Below are positions 25,863 to 33,884 of a stretch of DNA of 64,000 bases, in pieces. The translations under genes were made by a program, and so were the position numbers. The notes below the pieces were generated by a model that made no database searches, was not told the origin of the DNA, and saw nothing but the letters and a program-made list of their open reading frames with translations. How positions within the stretch are numbered: the first letter of the stretch is position 1; each line of letters starts with the position of its first letter. The stretch comes from Pannonibacter sp. SL95 (GTDB lineage: Bacteria; Pseudomonadota; Alphaproteobacteria; Rhizobiales; Stappiaceae), in contig NZ_JAPPRC010000003.1 in NCBI RefSeq assembly GCF_026672425.1, positions 62,001 to 126,000 on the forward strand, read 5' to 3'.

Positions 25863-26915
25863 ATGGACCTTCGCCGTCTCGGCCGCACCGATGTTGCGGT
25901 CAGCAAAATCTGCCTTGGAACCATGACCTTCGGCGAGCAGAACACCGAAGCCGAAGGACATGCCCAGCTCGACCGTGCCTTTGCCGCTGGCGTCAATTTC
26001 CTCGATGCAGCAGAGCTTTATCCGATCCCGCCGCGTCCGGAAACGCAGGGACGTACCGAACGCATCATTGGCACCTGGCTGAAGGCGCGGGGCTTGCGTG
26101 ACAAGGTTGTCGTGGCGACCAAGGTCGTTGGCCGCTCGGACATGACCCATTTCCGCAAGGACGGGTCTGAAGGCAGGCTGACCGCAGCCCAGATCAACGA
26201 AGCGGTGGACCGCAGCCTGATCAATCTGCAGACCGACTACATCGACCTGTATCAGGTTCATTGGCCGGACCGGAACGTCTCCGGTTTCGGATCCAACCCG
26301 AACCGTTGGGCCGATCCTGAGCCGCTGAGCGACGAAACGCCGATCGAGGAGACGCTTGAGGCGCTGACGGACTTGGTGAAGGCTGGCAAGGTGCGCCACC
26401 TCGGCCTGTCGAACGAAAGCCCCTGGGGGACGATGTCCTACCTGAAGGCGGCGGAGTTGCGCGGGCTGGAACGGGTGGTGTCGATCCAGAACGCCTACAA
26501 TCTCGTCAACCGGACGTTCGAATCCGGCCTTGCCGAGGTGGCGCTGCGCGAACAGGTCGGGCTGCTGGTCTATTCCGCCCTCGGCCAGGGCTATCTGACT
26601 GGAAAGTACCGCAACGGGGCGCTGCCGGGGGGATCGCGCAAGGCGCTGTTCAACCGCCTGCAGCGCTATGAAAAGCCGGGAGCCGAGGTGGCGATCAACG
26701 CCTATGTGGACCTTGCCCGCGACGCTGGCCTTGATCCGTCGCAGATGGCGATTGCCTTTGCCTTGTCGCGCAGCTTCGTCACCAGCGTGATCATCGGCGC
26801 GACCAGCCTTGCCCAGCTCGAGACTGCACTGGGCGCGGCGGACTTGCGCCTGCCGGCTGATGTCCTGAGCCGGATTGACGATCTGCATCAGCTTTACGGC
26901 AATCCCTGCCCGTAA
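25863..26915 (+). CDS. Aldo/keto reductase (Tas-like)
   Basis: A 350-residue NADPH-dependent oxidoreductase with the TIM-barrel aldo/keto reductase fold. The catalytic residues Asp48, Tyr53 and Lys87 are visible in FLDAAELYP and VVVATKVVG; the fourth, His, is in YQVHWPDR. C-terminal cofactor-binding text is SFVTSVIIGATSLAQLE. The sequence and length resemble E. coli Tas. ATG 25863 has AGGA with seven-base spacing; an in-frame ATG at 25830 lacks one. The physiological substrate is unknown. Confidence 0.9.
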   Translation: MDLRRLGRTDVAVSKICLGTMTFGEQNTEAEGHAQLDRAFAAGVNFLDAAELYPIPPRPETQGRTERIIGTWLKARGLRDKVVVATKVVGRSDMTHFRKDGSEGRLTAAQINEAVDRSLINLQTDYIDLYQVHWPDRNVSGFGSNPNRWADPEPLSDETPIEETLEALTDLVKAGKVRHLGLSNESPWGTMSYLKAAELRGLERVVSIQNAYNLVNRTFESGLAEVALREQVGLLVYSALGQGYLTGKYRNGALPGGSRKALFNRLQRYEKPGAEVAINAYVDLARDAGLDPSQMAIAFALSRSFVTSVIIGATSLAQLETALGAADLRLPADVLSRIDDLHQLYGNPCP

Positions 26916-27111
26916 CGCTTCGCGCACAGGCCGGTCTTCGGGGGGGGGCTGTTCCGATGCGCTTGCCGCGAATCAGCTGGCTCTGTCCACTGCGTCAGAG
27001 CCGGCTTTGACTGCAAAGTCTGAGTGATCTCAAGGCATTGCGATTTTTGTTGCGCACTGCGGCAAGATGCGGGCTGAATGTTCCCGTCAGCGACAGCGGA
27101 GGATCCGCCCG

Positions 27112-27648
27112 ATGCCGCGCTTGTTTACGGGTCTCGAAATACCCGCCCAGACGGGCATGTACCTGTCGATGCTCCGCGGTGGCCTCAAAGGCAGCCGCTG
27201 GATCGATCCTGAAAACTATCACATCACCCTGCGCTTCATCGGCGACATCGACGACCGGACGGCAGACGAAGTCGCCGATGCGTTGTCGCGTGTGCGGCGC
27301 GAGCCCATCGAGATCCGTCTCAGCGGGCTGGGGTCTTTCGGCAACGGCAAGCCGCATGCGGTCTGGGCGAGGGTGCAGCCGACGCCGCAACTGGCCGAGC
27401 TGCAAGCCGAGCAGGAGCGCATCCTGCAGCGGCTGGGGCTTGCTCCGGAGCGGCGCAAATACATGCCCCACGTCACGATCGCGCGCTGCAAGACCGCCAG
27501 CAATGAGGAGGTCGCGCGCTGGCTGATGGAGCGGGGCGACTTCCAGGCCCCTGCCTTCAAGGCTGGCCGGTTCGTGCTGTATTCCTCCCGCGCCAGCATC
27601 GGCGGCGGACCTTATCTGGTCGAGGAAGCCTTTCCGCTTGCGGCCTGA
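27112..27648 (+). CDS. thpR: RNA 2',3'-cyclic phosphodiesterase ThpR (LigT family)
   Basis: A 178-residue 2H phosphoesterase that opens 2',3'-cyclic phosphates at RNA ends. The two HxT motifs are H37-I-T39 in NYHITLRFIG and H120-V-T122 in MPHVTIARC. The spacing and the loop text SGLGSFGNGKPHAVWARV are characteristic of ThpR. GGAGG lies about eight bases before ATG 27112. It is followed by a small membrane-protein gene 60 bp later on the same strand. Confidence 0.93.
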   Translation: MPRLFTGLEIPAQTGMYLSMLRGGLKGSRWIDPENYHITLRFIGDIDDRTADEVADALSRVRREPIEIRLSGLGSFGNGKPHAVWARVQPTPQLAELQAEQERILQRLGLAPERRKYMPHVTIARCKTASNEEVARWLMERGDFQAPAFKAGRFVLYSSRASIGGGPYLVEEAFPLAA

Positions 27649-27708
27649 GGGGCTAGACGGTGGTCTGCAAAGCGGCGCAAGGTCCGGCTTGAAACAGGAA
27701 GCAGTGGA

Positions 27709-28161
27709 ATGGTCAGCGGTGCAGGTCTTGCTCTCCAGGCGGTTCGGATTGTCCTGGGGTTCATTTTCGGGCTCATGGGGGCGGGTGTGTTCCTCGCCTG
27801 GGGCTTTTTCCAGAGCCTGTCGGAGACGGCCGAGCCGGGCATTGCCGGGGCTGTGGTCGCCACCGGTGTCGTCTCGGCCGCGCTCATCGGTGCGCTGGCT
27901 TTCGTTCCGGCCGCGCTGGCCATCGTGCTGGCGGAGGCCTTTCGCTGGCGCAGCCTGTTCTACCATGTGGCCGTGGGCGGACTGATCGCCTTCGCGCTGT
28001 GGGGGCTCGGCGACATCGGGCCGATCCCGGATGATGCGTCTGGCGGCTCAAGCCTGCGGCCCGGCACAACGGTTGCGCTCGCCTCCGGTTTTGTTGCCGG
28101 GGCGATCTACTGGCTGGTCGCAGGCCGGTCGTCGGGCACCTGGCGGCGCAGCGACGCCTGA
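27709..28161 (+). CDS. Conserved small membrane protein, unknown function
   Basis: A 150-residue protein with about four hydrophobic helices (roughly 8-32, 45-75, 84-102 and 118-138) and short polar ends. I do not recognise a named family; the general look is like the small four-helix membrane proteins common in Rhizobiales. AGGAAG precedes the ATG. It follows thpR on the same strand and is convergent with the YkvA gene, 15 bp between stops. Confidence 0.7.
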   Translation: MVSGAGLALQAVRIVLGFIFGLMGAGVFLAWGFFQSLSETAEPGIAGAVVATGVVSAALIGALAFVPAALAIVLAEAFRWRSLFYHVAVGGLIAFALWGLGDIGPIPDDASGGSSLRPGTTVALASGFVAGAIYWLVAGRSSGTWRRSDA

Positions 28162-28176
28162 GCCGGTCTCAATCCT

Positions 28177-28566
28177 TCAGAGCGTGTCCTTGTCGCGCAA
28201 CGCTGCGCGCGCCGCTTCCTTGTGCTCCGGACGCATGTGCGTGCCGATCATCGCAAGGGCGGCCATCAAGACGGTTGCGTCGTCGCCGAAGCCGATGCCA
28301 AGCAGAAAGTCAGGCACCATGTCGACAGGCAGCACGAAATAGGCGAGTGCCGCCAGCGTGGTTGCGCGCACCTTGGTCGGCGTTGCCGGGTCCATGGCAC
28401 AATAGTAACCGGCGATGACATCCTCGAGGAACGGCACCTGACGCGCAGCCTTGCGGGCCGTCGCCAGCAGCCGCTGCCGCAGGCTACGGATCTTGTTCTC
28501 GTCGGAGCCAAGCTCCGGTCCAAGGATCTCGGGATCAAAACCGAGGTCGTTTACGCGTGAACTCAC
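28177..28566 (-). CDS. YkvA/DUF1232 family protein
   Basis: A 129-residue protein with the DUF1232 core (about residues 65-105): TLAALAYFVLPVDMVPDFLLGIGFGDDATVL, containing the typical YFVLPVDMVPDFL and GFGDDATV text. Its function is unknown; members are small membrane-associated proteins. The start is GTG 28566 with a strong AGGAGGTG six bases upstream. It stands alone, with 123 bp separating it from the oxidoreductase gene upstream. Confidence 0.88.
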   Translation of the reverse strand: MSSRVNDLGFDPEILGPELGSDENKIRSLRQRLLATARKAARQVPFLEDVIAGYYCAMDPATPTKVRATTLAALAYFVLPVDMVPDFLLGIGFGDDATVLMAALAMIGTHMRPEHKEAARAALRDKDTL

Positions 28567-28689
28567 GATGGCACCTCCTGCCTGGCCAGCATGTCCGGGA
28601 CTTCACCCGTCCTGCGCCCGATTGCCGGCTCTTGTGACCTGCATATCTTGCCAGACATATGGGAAGCTGTCGTGACGCCTGCAACGGCG

Positions 28690-29268
28690 TCAGGCCGTCC
28701 CGCCGAGCTTTCGGGCCTTGTCGAGCCAGGACTGGCGCTTTTGCGGCGATGACCCACGCACAGGCGCAAAGCTGCGGAACGTCACCGGGCTGAAGCCGCA
28801 AAACCCCAGGATCTGGCTCTTCATCGCCCGATAGCCGCCGGCGCGATAGATCAGGTACAGCCACCAGACCGGCGTGTCCGCCGCAACCAGAACTTCGGCG
28901 CTGCGCCCTTTCAGAAGCTGTGCCGGAAAGGGGCTGGTTTCGAGGTACTTGAAGGCGAAACCGGGCAGAAAGGCCCGGTCAAACAGGCCTTTCAGCTTCG
29001 CAGGCATCATCCCCCACCACAGGGGATGGGCAAGGACGAAGTGATTGCACCAGGTCACTGCTTCCTGAAAGGCGACAAGGTCGGGCTCCAGCGGCTGGAT
29101 CGTGTGGTAGCCCTCAGCCAGGTTCGGGTCGAACTGCATCCTGGAGAGGTCAAGGACGCGGACCTCATGGCCCTTTGTTCTGGCTCCCTCGGCATAGGCC
29201 TCTGCCAGCGCCGCCGTGAAGCTGGCCGTGCCGGGATGTCCGATGAGGATGAAGATCCGCTTTGCCAC
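28690..29268 (-). CDS. NAD(P)H-dependent flavin oxidoreductase (quinone reductase, KefF/MdaB-like)
   Basis: A 192-residue flavodoxin-fold enzyme. The FMN/FAD phosphate loop is GHPGTASFTAALAEAYAEGA, and the flavin-binding HPLWWGMMPAKLKGLFDRAF segment (about 80-100) is the signature of NQO1/MdaB-type quinone reductases. The start is GTG 29268 with AGGGAG upstream. It is divergent from a TetR-family gene, and two identical-type palindromes lie between them, so it is very likely repressed by that regulator in the absence of an electrophile or quinone. Confidence 0.9.
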   Translation of the reverse strand: MAKRIFILIGHPGTASFTAALAEAYAEGARTKGHEVRVLDLSRMQFDPNLAEGYHTIQPLEPDLVAFQEAVTWCNHFVLAHPLWWGMMPAKLKGLFDRAFLPGFAFKYLETSPFPAQLLKGRSAEVLVAADTPVWWLYLIYRAGGYRAMKSQILGFCGFSPVTFRSFAPVRGSSPQKRQSWLDKARKLGGTA

Positions 29269-29307
29269 CTGTCGCTCCCTTGCCCGCAGGTGTCATGCCT
29301 GCCATTT

Positions 29308-29352
29308 ATTGACCATGGTCAATTTATTTAGATGATATTCTGACCGCGGTCA
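29308..29352. promoter_or_regulatory. Twin TetR operators between oxidoreductase and regulator genes
   Basis: Two palindromes with the same consensus, TGACC-two bases-GGTCA, lie at 29310-29321 (extended to a perfect 16-bp palindrome at 29308-29323) and at 29341-29352. Their centres are 31 bp apart, about three helical turns. They occupy the divergent promoter region of the quinone-reductase and TetR genes and are the obvious binding sites for the TetR product, implying joint control and autoregulation. Confidence 0.8.
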
Positions 29353-29403
29353 ATGAATGATCTGGCCAGACTTTTTGTACCCAAGCGAACTGGCAGGACA
29401 GGC

Positions 29404-30009
29404 ATGGCAGGACGGCCGCAGCAGCGCACACTCGAAACACGCCGGCGGATCCTCGAGGCGACACAGGCGCTGCTCGCGGAACAGGGTTTCGAGGCGACCA
29501 GCGTCGAGACCATCGCCATGCGTGCGGGCGTTGCCAAGGCTACGGTTTTTGCCCACTTTGATGACAAGACCAGCCTGCTGATCGCTCTTCGCCTGAACCA
29601 GCTGGAAGAACTGTCTGTTGGTCTGCGACAGATGGTCGATGCGCTGGCCGCTGATCCTTTGCGCAAGGATGCCCTCGGGGAGGTGCAGGCATTGCTCGCC
29701 CCCTGGCTTGCGCTCTACCGCGAAGACCCGGATTTCGCGCGGCTGTTCCTGATCCAGTCGACGCTGAAGGATGGCCTGCACACGCGGCAGTTCATCGAGG
29801 CCTGTTCGGGTATGGAGGCGGAAGTCAGCCGGGCACTCTCCATTCTGGCAGCGCGGGGCGCTCTGCGGCCAGAAACAGAGGTCGCCTTGCTGACCCAGGG
29901 TGTGATGGCCTTCTATTACCACGTCATCGTCGGGTTCAACCTGTGCCACATTCCCGATGAAGCGCAGCAGACCGCGCTGATGCAAGGCCTGCTGGCGCGC
30001 CTCCTCTGA
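29404..30009 (+). CDS. TetR-family transcriptional regulator
   Basis: A 201-residue repressor. The DNA-binding domain (about residues 8-55) contains the recognition segment TSVETIAMRAGVAKATVFAHFDDKTSLL. The remainder is the ligand-binding and dimerisation region. ATG 29404 is preferred since GGACAGG precedes it; an in-frame ATG at 29353 directly abuts the operator palindrome and has no ribosome site. It is divergent from the quinone-reductase gene and probably controls it and itself. Confidence 0.88.
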   Translation: MAGRPQQRTLETRRRILEATQALLAEQGFEATSVETIAMRAGVAKATVFAHFDDKTSLLIALRLNQLEELSVGLRQMVDALAADPLRKDALGEVQALLAPWLALYREDPDFARLFLIQSTLKDGLHTRQFIEACSGMEAEVSRALSILAARGALRPETEVALLTQGVMAFYYHVIVGFNLCHIPDEAQQTALMQGLLARLL

Positions 30010-30030
30010 CAGGGCAACGGCTGTAAAAAT

Positions 30031-30056
30031 GCCGCCGCAGGGTGTCCTGCGGCGGC
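30031..30056 (-). terminator. Rho-independent terminator of the acyl-CoA dehydrogenase gene
   Basis: An 11-bp perfect inverted repeat (GCCGCCGCAGG and its complement) with a four-base loop, followed on the minus strand by ATTTTTAC. It lies 34 bp after the stop of the minus-strand dehydrogenase gene and also close to the end of the convergent TetR gene. Confidence 0.8.
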
Positions 30057-30090
30057 CGAAGGTGCGCTTGGCGCGGGGTAAGGGGACGCC

Positions 30091-31788
30091 TCAGTCGAGG
30101 GCGCGGGTTTCGAGCAGGCGGCGGGCGATGACCTGGGCCTGGATTTCCGCTGCGCCCTCGAAGATGTTGAGGATGCGGGCGTCGCACAGCACGCGGCTGA
30201 TCTGGTACTCCAGCGCAAAGCCGTTGCCGCCGTGGATCTGCAGTGCGTTGTCTGCGGCTGCCCAGGCGACGCGGGCACCCAGCAGCTTGGCCATGCCGGC
30301 TTCGAGGTCACAGCGCCGCCCAGAATCCTTTTCCCAGGCGGAGAAGTAAGTCAGCTGGCGGGCAATCATCAGCTCGGCCGTGATCAGCGCCAGCTTGTCC
30401 GAGACGCGCGGGAAATTGATCAGGGCCTTGCCGAACTGGATACGTTCCTCGGCATAGCGCAGGCCAAGATCGAGGGCGGCCTGCGCGACACCCAAGGCAC
30501 GGGCCGCCGTCTGGATGCGGGCACCCTCGAAGGTCTGCATCAGCTGCTTGAAGCCCTGGCCGGTTTCGCCGCCGAGCAGGTTTTCCGCCTTCACCTCGAA
30601 GCCGTCGAAGGCGATCTCGTATTCCTTCATGCCGCGATAGCCGAGCACCTCGATCTCGCCGCCGGACATGCCCTCGGCCGGGAACGGGTCCTCGTCGGTG
30701 CCGCGCGGCTTTTCCGCGATGAACATCGACAGGCCCTTGTAGCCCGCCTCGTCCGGGTTGGTGCGGGCCAGCAGGGTCATGATGTCTGCGCGCACCGGAT
30801 GGGTGATCCAGGTCTTGTTGCCGGAGACCTTCCAGACGTCCCCCTCCTTCACCGCGCGGGTGCGCAGGGAGGCGAGGTCCGATCCGGTGTTGGGCTCGGT
30901 GAAGACGGCCGTCGGCAGGATCTCGCCGGAGGCGATCAGCGGCAGCCACTTCTGCTTCTGCTCTTCCGTGCCGCCGCACAGGATCAGTTCGCCTGCAATC
31001 TCGGAGCGGGTGCCGAGGGAGCCGACGCCAATATAGGCGCGCGACAGCTCTTCGGAGACGACGCACATGCTCTCCTTGCCGAGGCCGAGCCCGCCGTATT
31101 CCTCCGGGATCGTCAGGCCGAAGACGCCGAGTTCCGCCATCTGGGCGACGACGTCCAGCGGGATATAGTCATTCTTCAGGTGCCATTCATGAGCGAAAGG
31201 CGTCACCTTGTCTTCGGCGAAGCGGCGCATTTCGCCGCGGATCTGTTCCAGCGTCTCGTCGAGGCCACAGTCGCCGAAGGTCGAGCGGCCGGCCTGTTGC
31301 CGGATCAGTTCGGCAAGGCGGGCGCGAATGGCTGGCGTGTTGCCGTCGCGGATGAGCTGTTCAACCGCCGGAACCCGGGCCGCCGCAATTTCAGCTTCGT
31401 CGAGCCCGAGGTCTGACAGGCGGACGAACTCGCCCTGGTTCATCGGCACGCCGCCAAAAAGCTGGGCCAGATACTCGGCAAAGCCCAACCGGACGATCAG
31501 CTCCTCGATCTCGCCGTAACGGCCCTCAGTGGAAAGGCGCGCTGCATAGGCGTCGAGCTGGCGCAGGGCCTCACCATAGGTGGCAACCCAGGCAAGGCCG
31601 TGGGTCGCCCGCTGCTCGCTATCCATCAGCTCTGACGAAATCCGGCCATTGCTGCTGACCTTGCCGCGGACATGCCGGGTGGCGTTGTCCACCAGCGTGC
31701 TGATCGCGCTCACGGCCTCCGCCGTCAGGGCGGTCAGGTTGTCCGAGGCGCTGGCCTTGATCCCGGCGAGGTTCAGGGCTGCCGTCAT
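30091..31788 (-). CDS. mcd: Methylsuccinyl-CoA dehydrogenase (ethylmalonyl-CoA pathway)
   Basis: A 565-residue FAD enzyme of the acyl-CoA dehydrogenase superfamily. The dehydrogenase core occupies about 180-560: FTEPNTGSDLASLRTRA is the flavin/substrate region and NALQIHGGNGFALEYQISRVLCDAR the C-terminal signature. An extra helical N-terminal domain of about 170 residues is the distinguishing feature of (2S)-methylsuccinyl-CoA dehydrogenases, which make mesaconyl-CoA in the ethylmalonyl-CoA pathway for C2 assimilation. The neighbouring PHA genes at 52-55 kb fit that metabolism, as both draw on crotonyl/hydroxybutyryl-CoA. The substrate call rests on architecture; another long acyl-CoA dehydrogenase is the alternative. 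Confidence 0.8.
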   Translation of the reverse strand: MTAALNLAGIKASASDNLTALTAEAVSAISTLVDNATRHVRGKVSSNGRISSELMDSEQRATHGLAWVATYGEALRQLDAYAARLSTEGRYGEIEELIVRLGFAEYLAQLFGGVPMNQGEFVRLSDLGLDEAEIAAARVPAVEQLIRDGNTPAIRARLAELIRQQAGRSTFGDCGLDETLEQIRGEMRRFAEDKVTPFAHEWHLKNDYIPLDVVAQMAELGVFGLTIPEEYGGLGLGKESMCVVSEELSRAYIGVGSLGTRSEIAGELILCGGTEEQKQKWLPLIASGEILPTAVFTEPNTGSDLASLRTRAVKEGDVWKVSGNKTWITHPVRADIMTLLARTNPDEAGYKGLSMFIAEKPRGTDEDPFPAEGMSGGEIEVLGYRGMKEYEIAFDGFEVKAENLLGGETGQGFKQLMQTFEGARIQTAARALGVAQAALDLGLRYAEERIQFGKALINFPRVSDKLALITAELMIARQLTYFSAWEKDSGRRCDLEAGMAKLLGARVAWAAADNALQIHGGNGFALEYQISRVLCDARILNIFEGAAEIQAQVIARRLLETRALD

Positions 31789-31815
31789 GGTTTGTCCCTT
31801 TGCATTTGTTGTTTG

Positions 31816-31849
31816 TTGCGTCGCAATTCGGCAAGCATGTTGCGTTGCA
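31816..31849. promoter_or_regulatory. TTGCG-type palindromes upstream of mcd
   Basis: TTGCGTCGCAA (31816-31826) is a perfect palindrome around a central T, and a related TTGCGTTGCA lies at 31840-31849. Both sit 28-61 bp upstream of the mcd start and on the far side of the BrkB gene start. The pair looks like an operator for a dimeric regulator of acyl-CoA metabolism. No regulator gene is adjacent, so the factor is unknown. Confidence 0.45.
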
Positions 31850-31974
31850 CATTACGCTTTGTCGAGGGCTCTGGATGTAAGCCTTTCGGCTGACGGGCCG
31901 AACGCGGCAAAGTCCGGGCGGTTTCAGGGTTGACGCCGCCGTCTGCAACGGGCGACACACGAGGCATGATGTCG

Positions 31975-32862
31975 ATGCCAGGACTGTACGGCCCATTGCG
32001 CGAGGCTCTGCGTGTGCTTGCAGATGCCTTCGGGCATTTCAATACCGATGATGGCTGGGCGATGGCGAGCCATGTTGCCCTGTCGACATTGCTTGCGCTG
32101 TTTCCGTTCCTGATCTTCATCGCTGCTCTGGCTGGCTTCCTCGGCCTCGGCGATGCGGCGCAGGAAGTCTCTGCGCTGATTTTTGACGCCTGGCCAGATG
32201 CGGTTGCTGCCCCTGTCGCAGGTGAGATCAACAAGGTGCTGACTGTTCCGCGCGGCGACCTGCTGACCTTTGGTGTAATTGCCGCGCTCTGGTTTGCTTC
32301 GAACGGCGTGAGTGCCGTCCGGGTTGCGCTGAACCGGGCCTATCGGGTGACGGAGACGCGCAATTTCCTGCTGTTGCGGCTGCAGGCGCTGGTCGTCGTG
32401 GTCCTGGGGTCGGTTGCCTTGATCGCGTTCACGCTGCTGATCGTTCTGGCGCCGCTGGTCATCGCGGCCACCTTGCGCTTTGCCCCGGCGCTGGCGCCGC
32501 TGTTCGACGAGTTTCACCTGACCCGCTACGTCGTTGCGGGCGTGCTCAGCATTGCCGGGCTGCTGATCGTGCATGTGGTCCTGCCGGCAGGCCGCAGGAG
32601 CCTGGTCGACATTCTGCCCGGCGTCCTTCTGACACTGGTGCTCTGGATCGGTTCAGGTGCCGTCTTCGGCTACTATCTGGCGAGCTACGCGAATTATGTC
32701 TCGACCTATGCCGGGCTCGCGGGCGTCATGACAGCCCTAGTGTTCCTTTACATGATTGCTCTTGCGCTGCTCGCTGGCGGCGAACTGAACGCCTCGCTTC
32801 TGCGGGCACGCAGGATCAGACAGCGTCGGCTGGCGGAACGGCTGCCGGTTTCCGGCGAATAA
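31975..32862 (+). CDS. YihY/BrkB-family inner-membrane protein
   Basis: A 295-residue polytopic membrane protein, six hydrophobic segments between about 40 and 280. The text DDGWAMASHVALSTLLALFPFLIF and FASNGVSAVRVALNRAY are family hallmarks of the YihY/BrkB proteins once annotated as ribonuclease BN; true function is unclear. ATG codons at 31966 and 31969 are in frame too; 31975 has GAGG ten bases upstream. Its 3' end overlaps the end of the convergent DMT permease gene by 47 bases. Confidence 0.88.
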   Translation: MPGLYGPLREALRVLADAFGHFNTDDGWAMASHVALSTLLALFPFLIFIAALAGFLGLGDAAQEVSALIFDAWPDAVAAPVAGEINKVLTVPRGDLLTFGVIAALWFASNGVSAVRVALNRAYRVTETRNFLLLRLQALVVVVLGSVALIAFTLLIVLAPLVIAATLRFAPALAPLFDEFHLTRYVVAGVLSIAGLLIVHVVLPAGRRSLVDILPGVLLTLVLWIGSGAVFGYYLASYANYVSTYAGLAGVMTALVFLYMIALALLAGGELNASLLRARRIRQRRLAERLPVSGE

Positions 32863-33715
32863 GCAGGATCGCCGCAACCACGAGGCCCATGCCGGCTATC
32901 TGGATCAGCGCCAGCCGCTCCCCGAAGAGGAAGTAGCTCTCGATCGTGGTTGCCACCGGTACGAGATAGAACAGCGAAGCGACCTCTGCGACTGCCCCGG
33001 CGCGGATCAGGTACATCAGCAGCAGGATCGCGCCGATCGACAGGACCAGCACCAGCCAGGCAATGGCGAAGATGAACTGGGCGCTCCACTCGATGCTCCA
33101 GCTTTCGCCAAGCGTGAAAGGCAGGGAGACGACCAGTGCACCAACATACTGCCAGACCGTTGCCGGCACGTGATCCGTCACCGGCACGAACCGTTTCTGG
33201 TAAACAGTGCCGAGACTCATGGCGAGAACGGCCGCTGCCATGGCGCCGATTGTGGCCAGTGTGATGCCTGACCCATCCAGGCCGAGCTTGGGCCCCAGGA
33301 TCAGAACGAGGCCTATCGATCCAACCCCCATTCCCGCCCAATGGCGTGGCCCGATGCGTTCGCGCAACAGCCAGCCGGCGGCAAGTGCGGTGAGGACCGG
33401 CTGCAATCCGACCATCAGCGCGCTGGCCCCTGCCGGCATGCCGCGATCGATCGCCCAGAAGACTCCGCCGAGATAAATCCCATGCACAAGCATGCCCGTT
33501 ACAATGCAATGCCCGATGGCGGCAGGATTGGAGGGCCAACGCGTTCGTGCAGCCACTGCAATCAGAAGAAGGAATGGAAGAACAGCAATGTATCTGAGTG
33601 ACAAAAATACAAATGGATCGGCGTAAGGAGCGCCAAGTTTGGAGCCAATGAAGCCCGTAGACCAAAGCAAAACAAACAGACCTGGCGCAATTGTTGCAAG
33701 AATTGGTTTGCTCAC
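32816..33715 (-). CDS. EamA-family DMT permease
   Basis: A 299-residue drug/metabolite transporter with ten hydrophobic helices in two EamA repeats (about 7-140 and 150-290). The segments PFVFLSLRYIAVLPFLLLI and the second-half LFYLVPVATTIESYFLFGERL are diagnostic. The start is a GTG with a weak ribosome site. The substrate cannot be predicted. It overlaps the end of the BrkB gene tail-to-tail by 47 bases and is divergent from the chemoreceptor gene. Confidence 0.88.
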   Translation of the reverse strand: MSKPILATIAPGLFVLLWSTGFIGSKLGAPYADPFVFLSLRYIAVLPFLLLIAVAARTRWPSNPAAIGHCIVTGMLVHGIYLGGVFWAIDRGMPAGASALMVGLQPVLTALAAGWLLRERIGPRHWAGMGVGSIGLVLILGPKLGLDGSGITLATIGAMAAAVLAMSLGTVYQKRFVPVTDHVPATVWQYVGALVVSLPFTLGESWSIEWSAQFIFAIAWLVLVLSIGAILLLMYLIRAGAVAEVASLFYLVPVATTIESYFLFGERLALIQIAGMGLVVAAILLIRRKPAAVPPADAV

Positions 33716-33884
33716 GGGCGGGTTCGCTCGTTCTTGCCTGAGTTGTAGCCAAACTGAATAGAATTTGGGCGTTTCAGGTCTTTAAATTGACGTAGCGTGT
33801 TGATCCGGTGTTAACCGGTCTCGCGCCATGGTCGGGGACATGTGAACGCTTGCCGAAAACGGCAGGCCAGTAGGGTTTCGCCCA

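Noticed and set aside
26935-26950. Run of nine G after the aldo/keto reductase gene
   Set aside because: A homopolymer in a non-coding gap; it may be a phase-variable or error-prone site but nothing nearby depends on it.
33805-33818. CCGGT/ACCGG inverted repeat before the chemoreceptor gene
   Set aside because: Only five base pairs per arm; too short and too likely by chance to call an operator.
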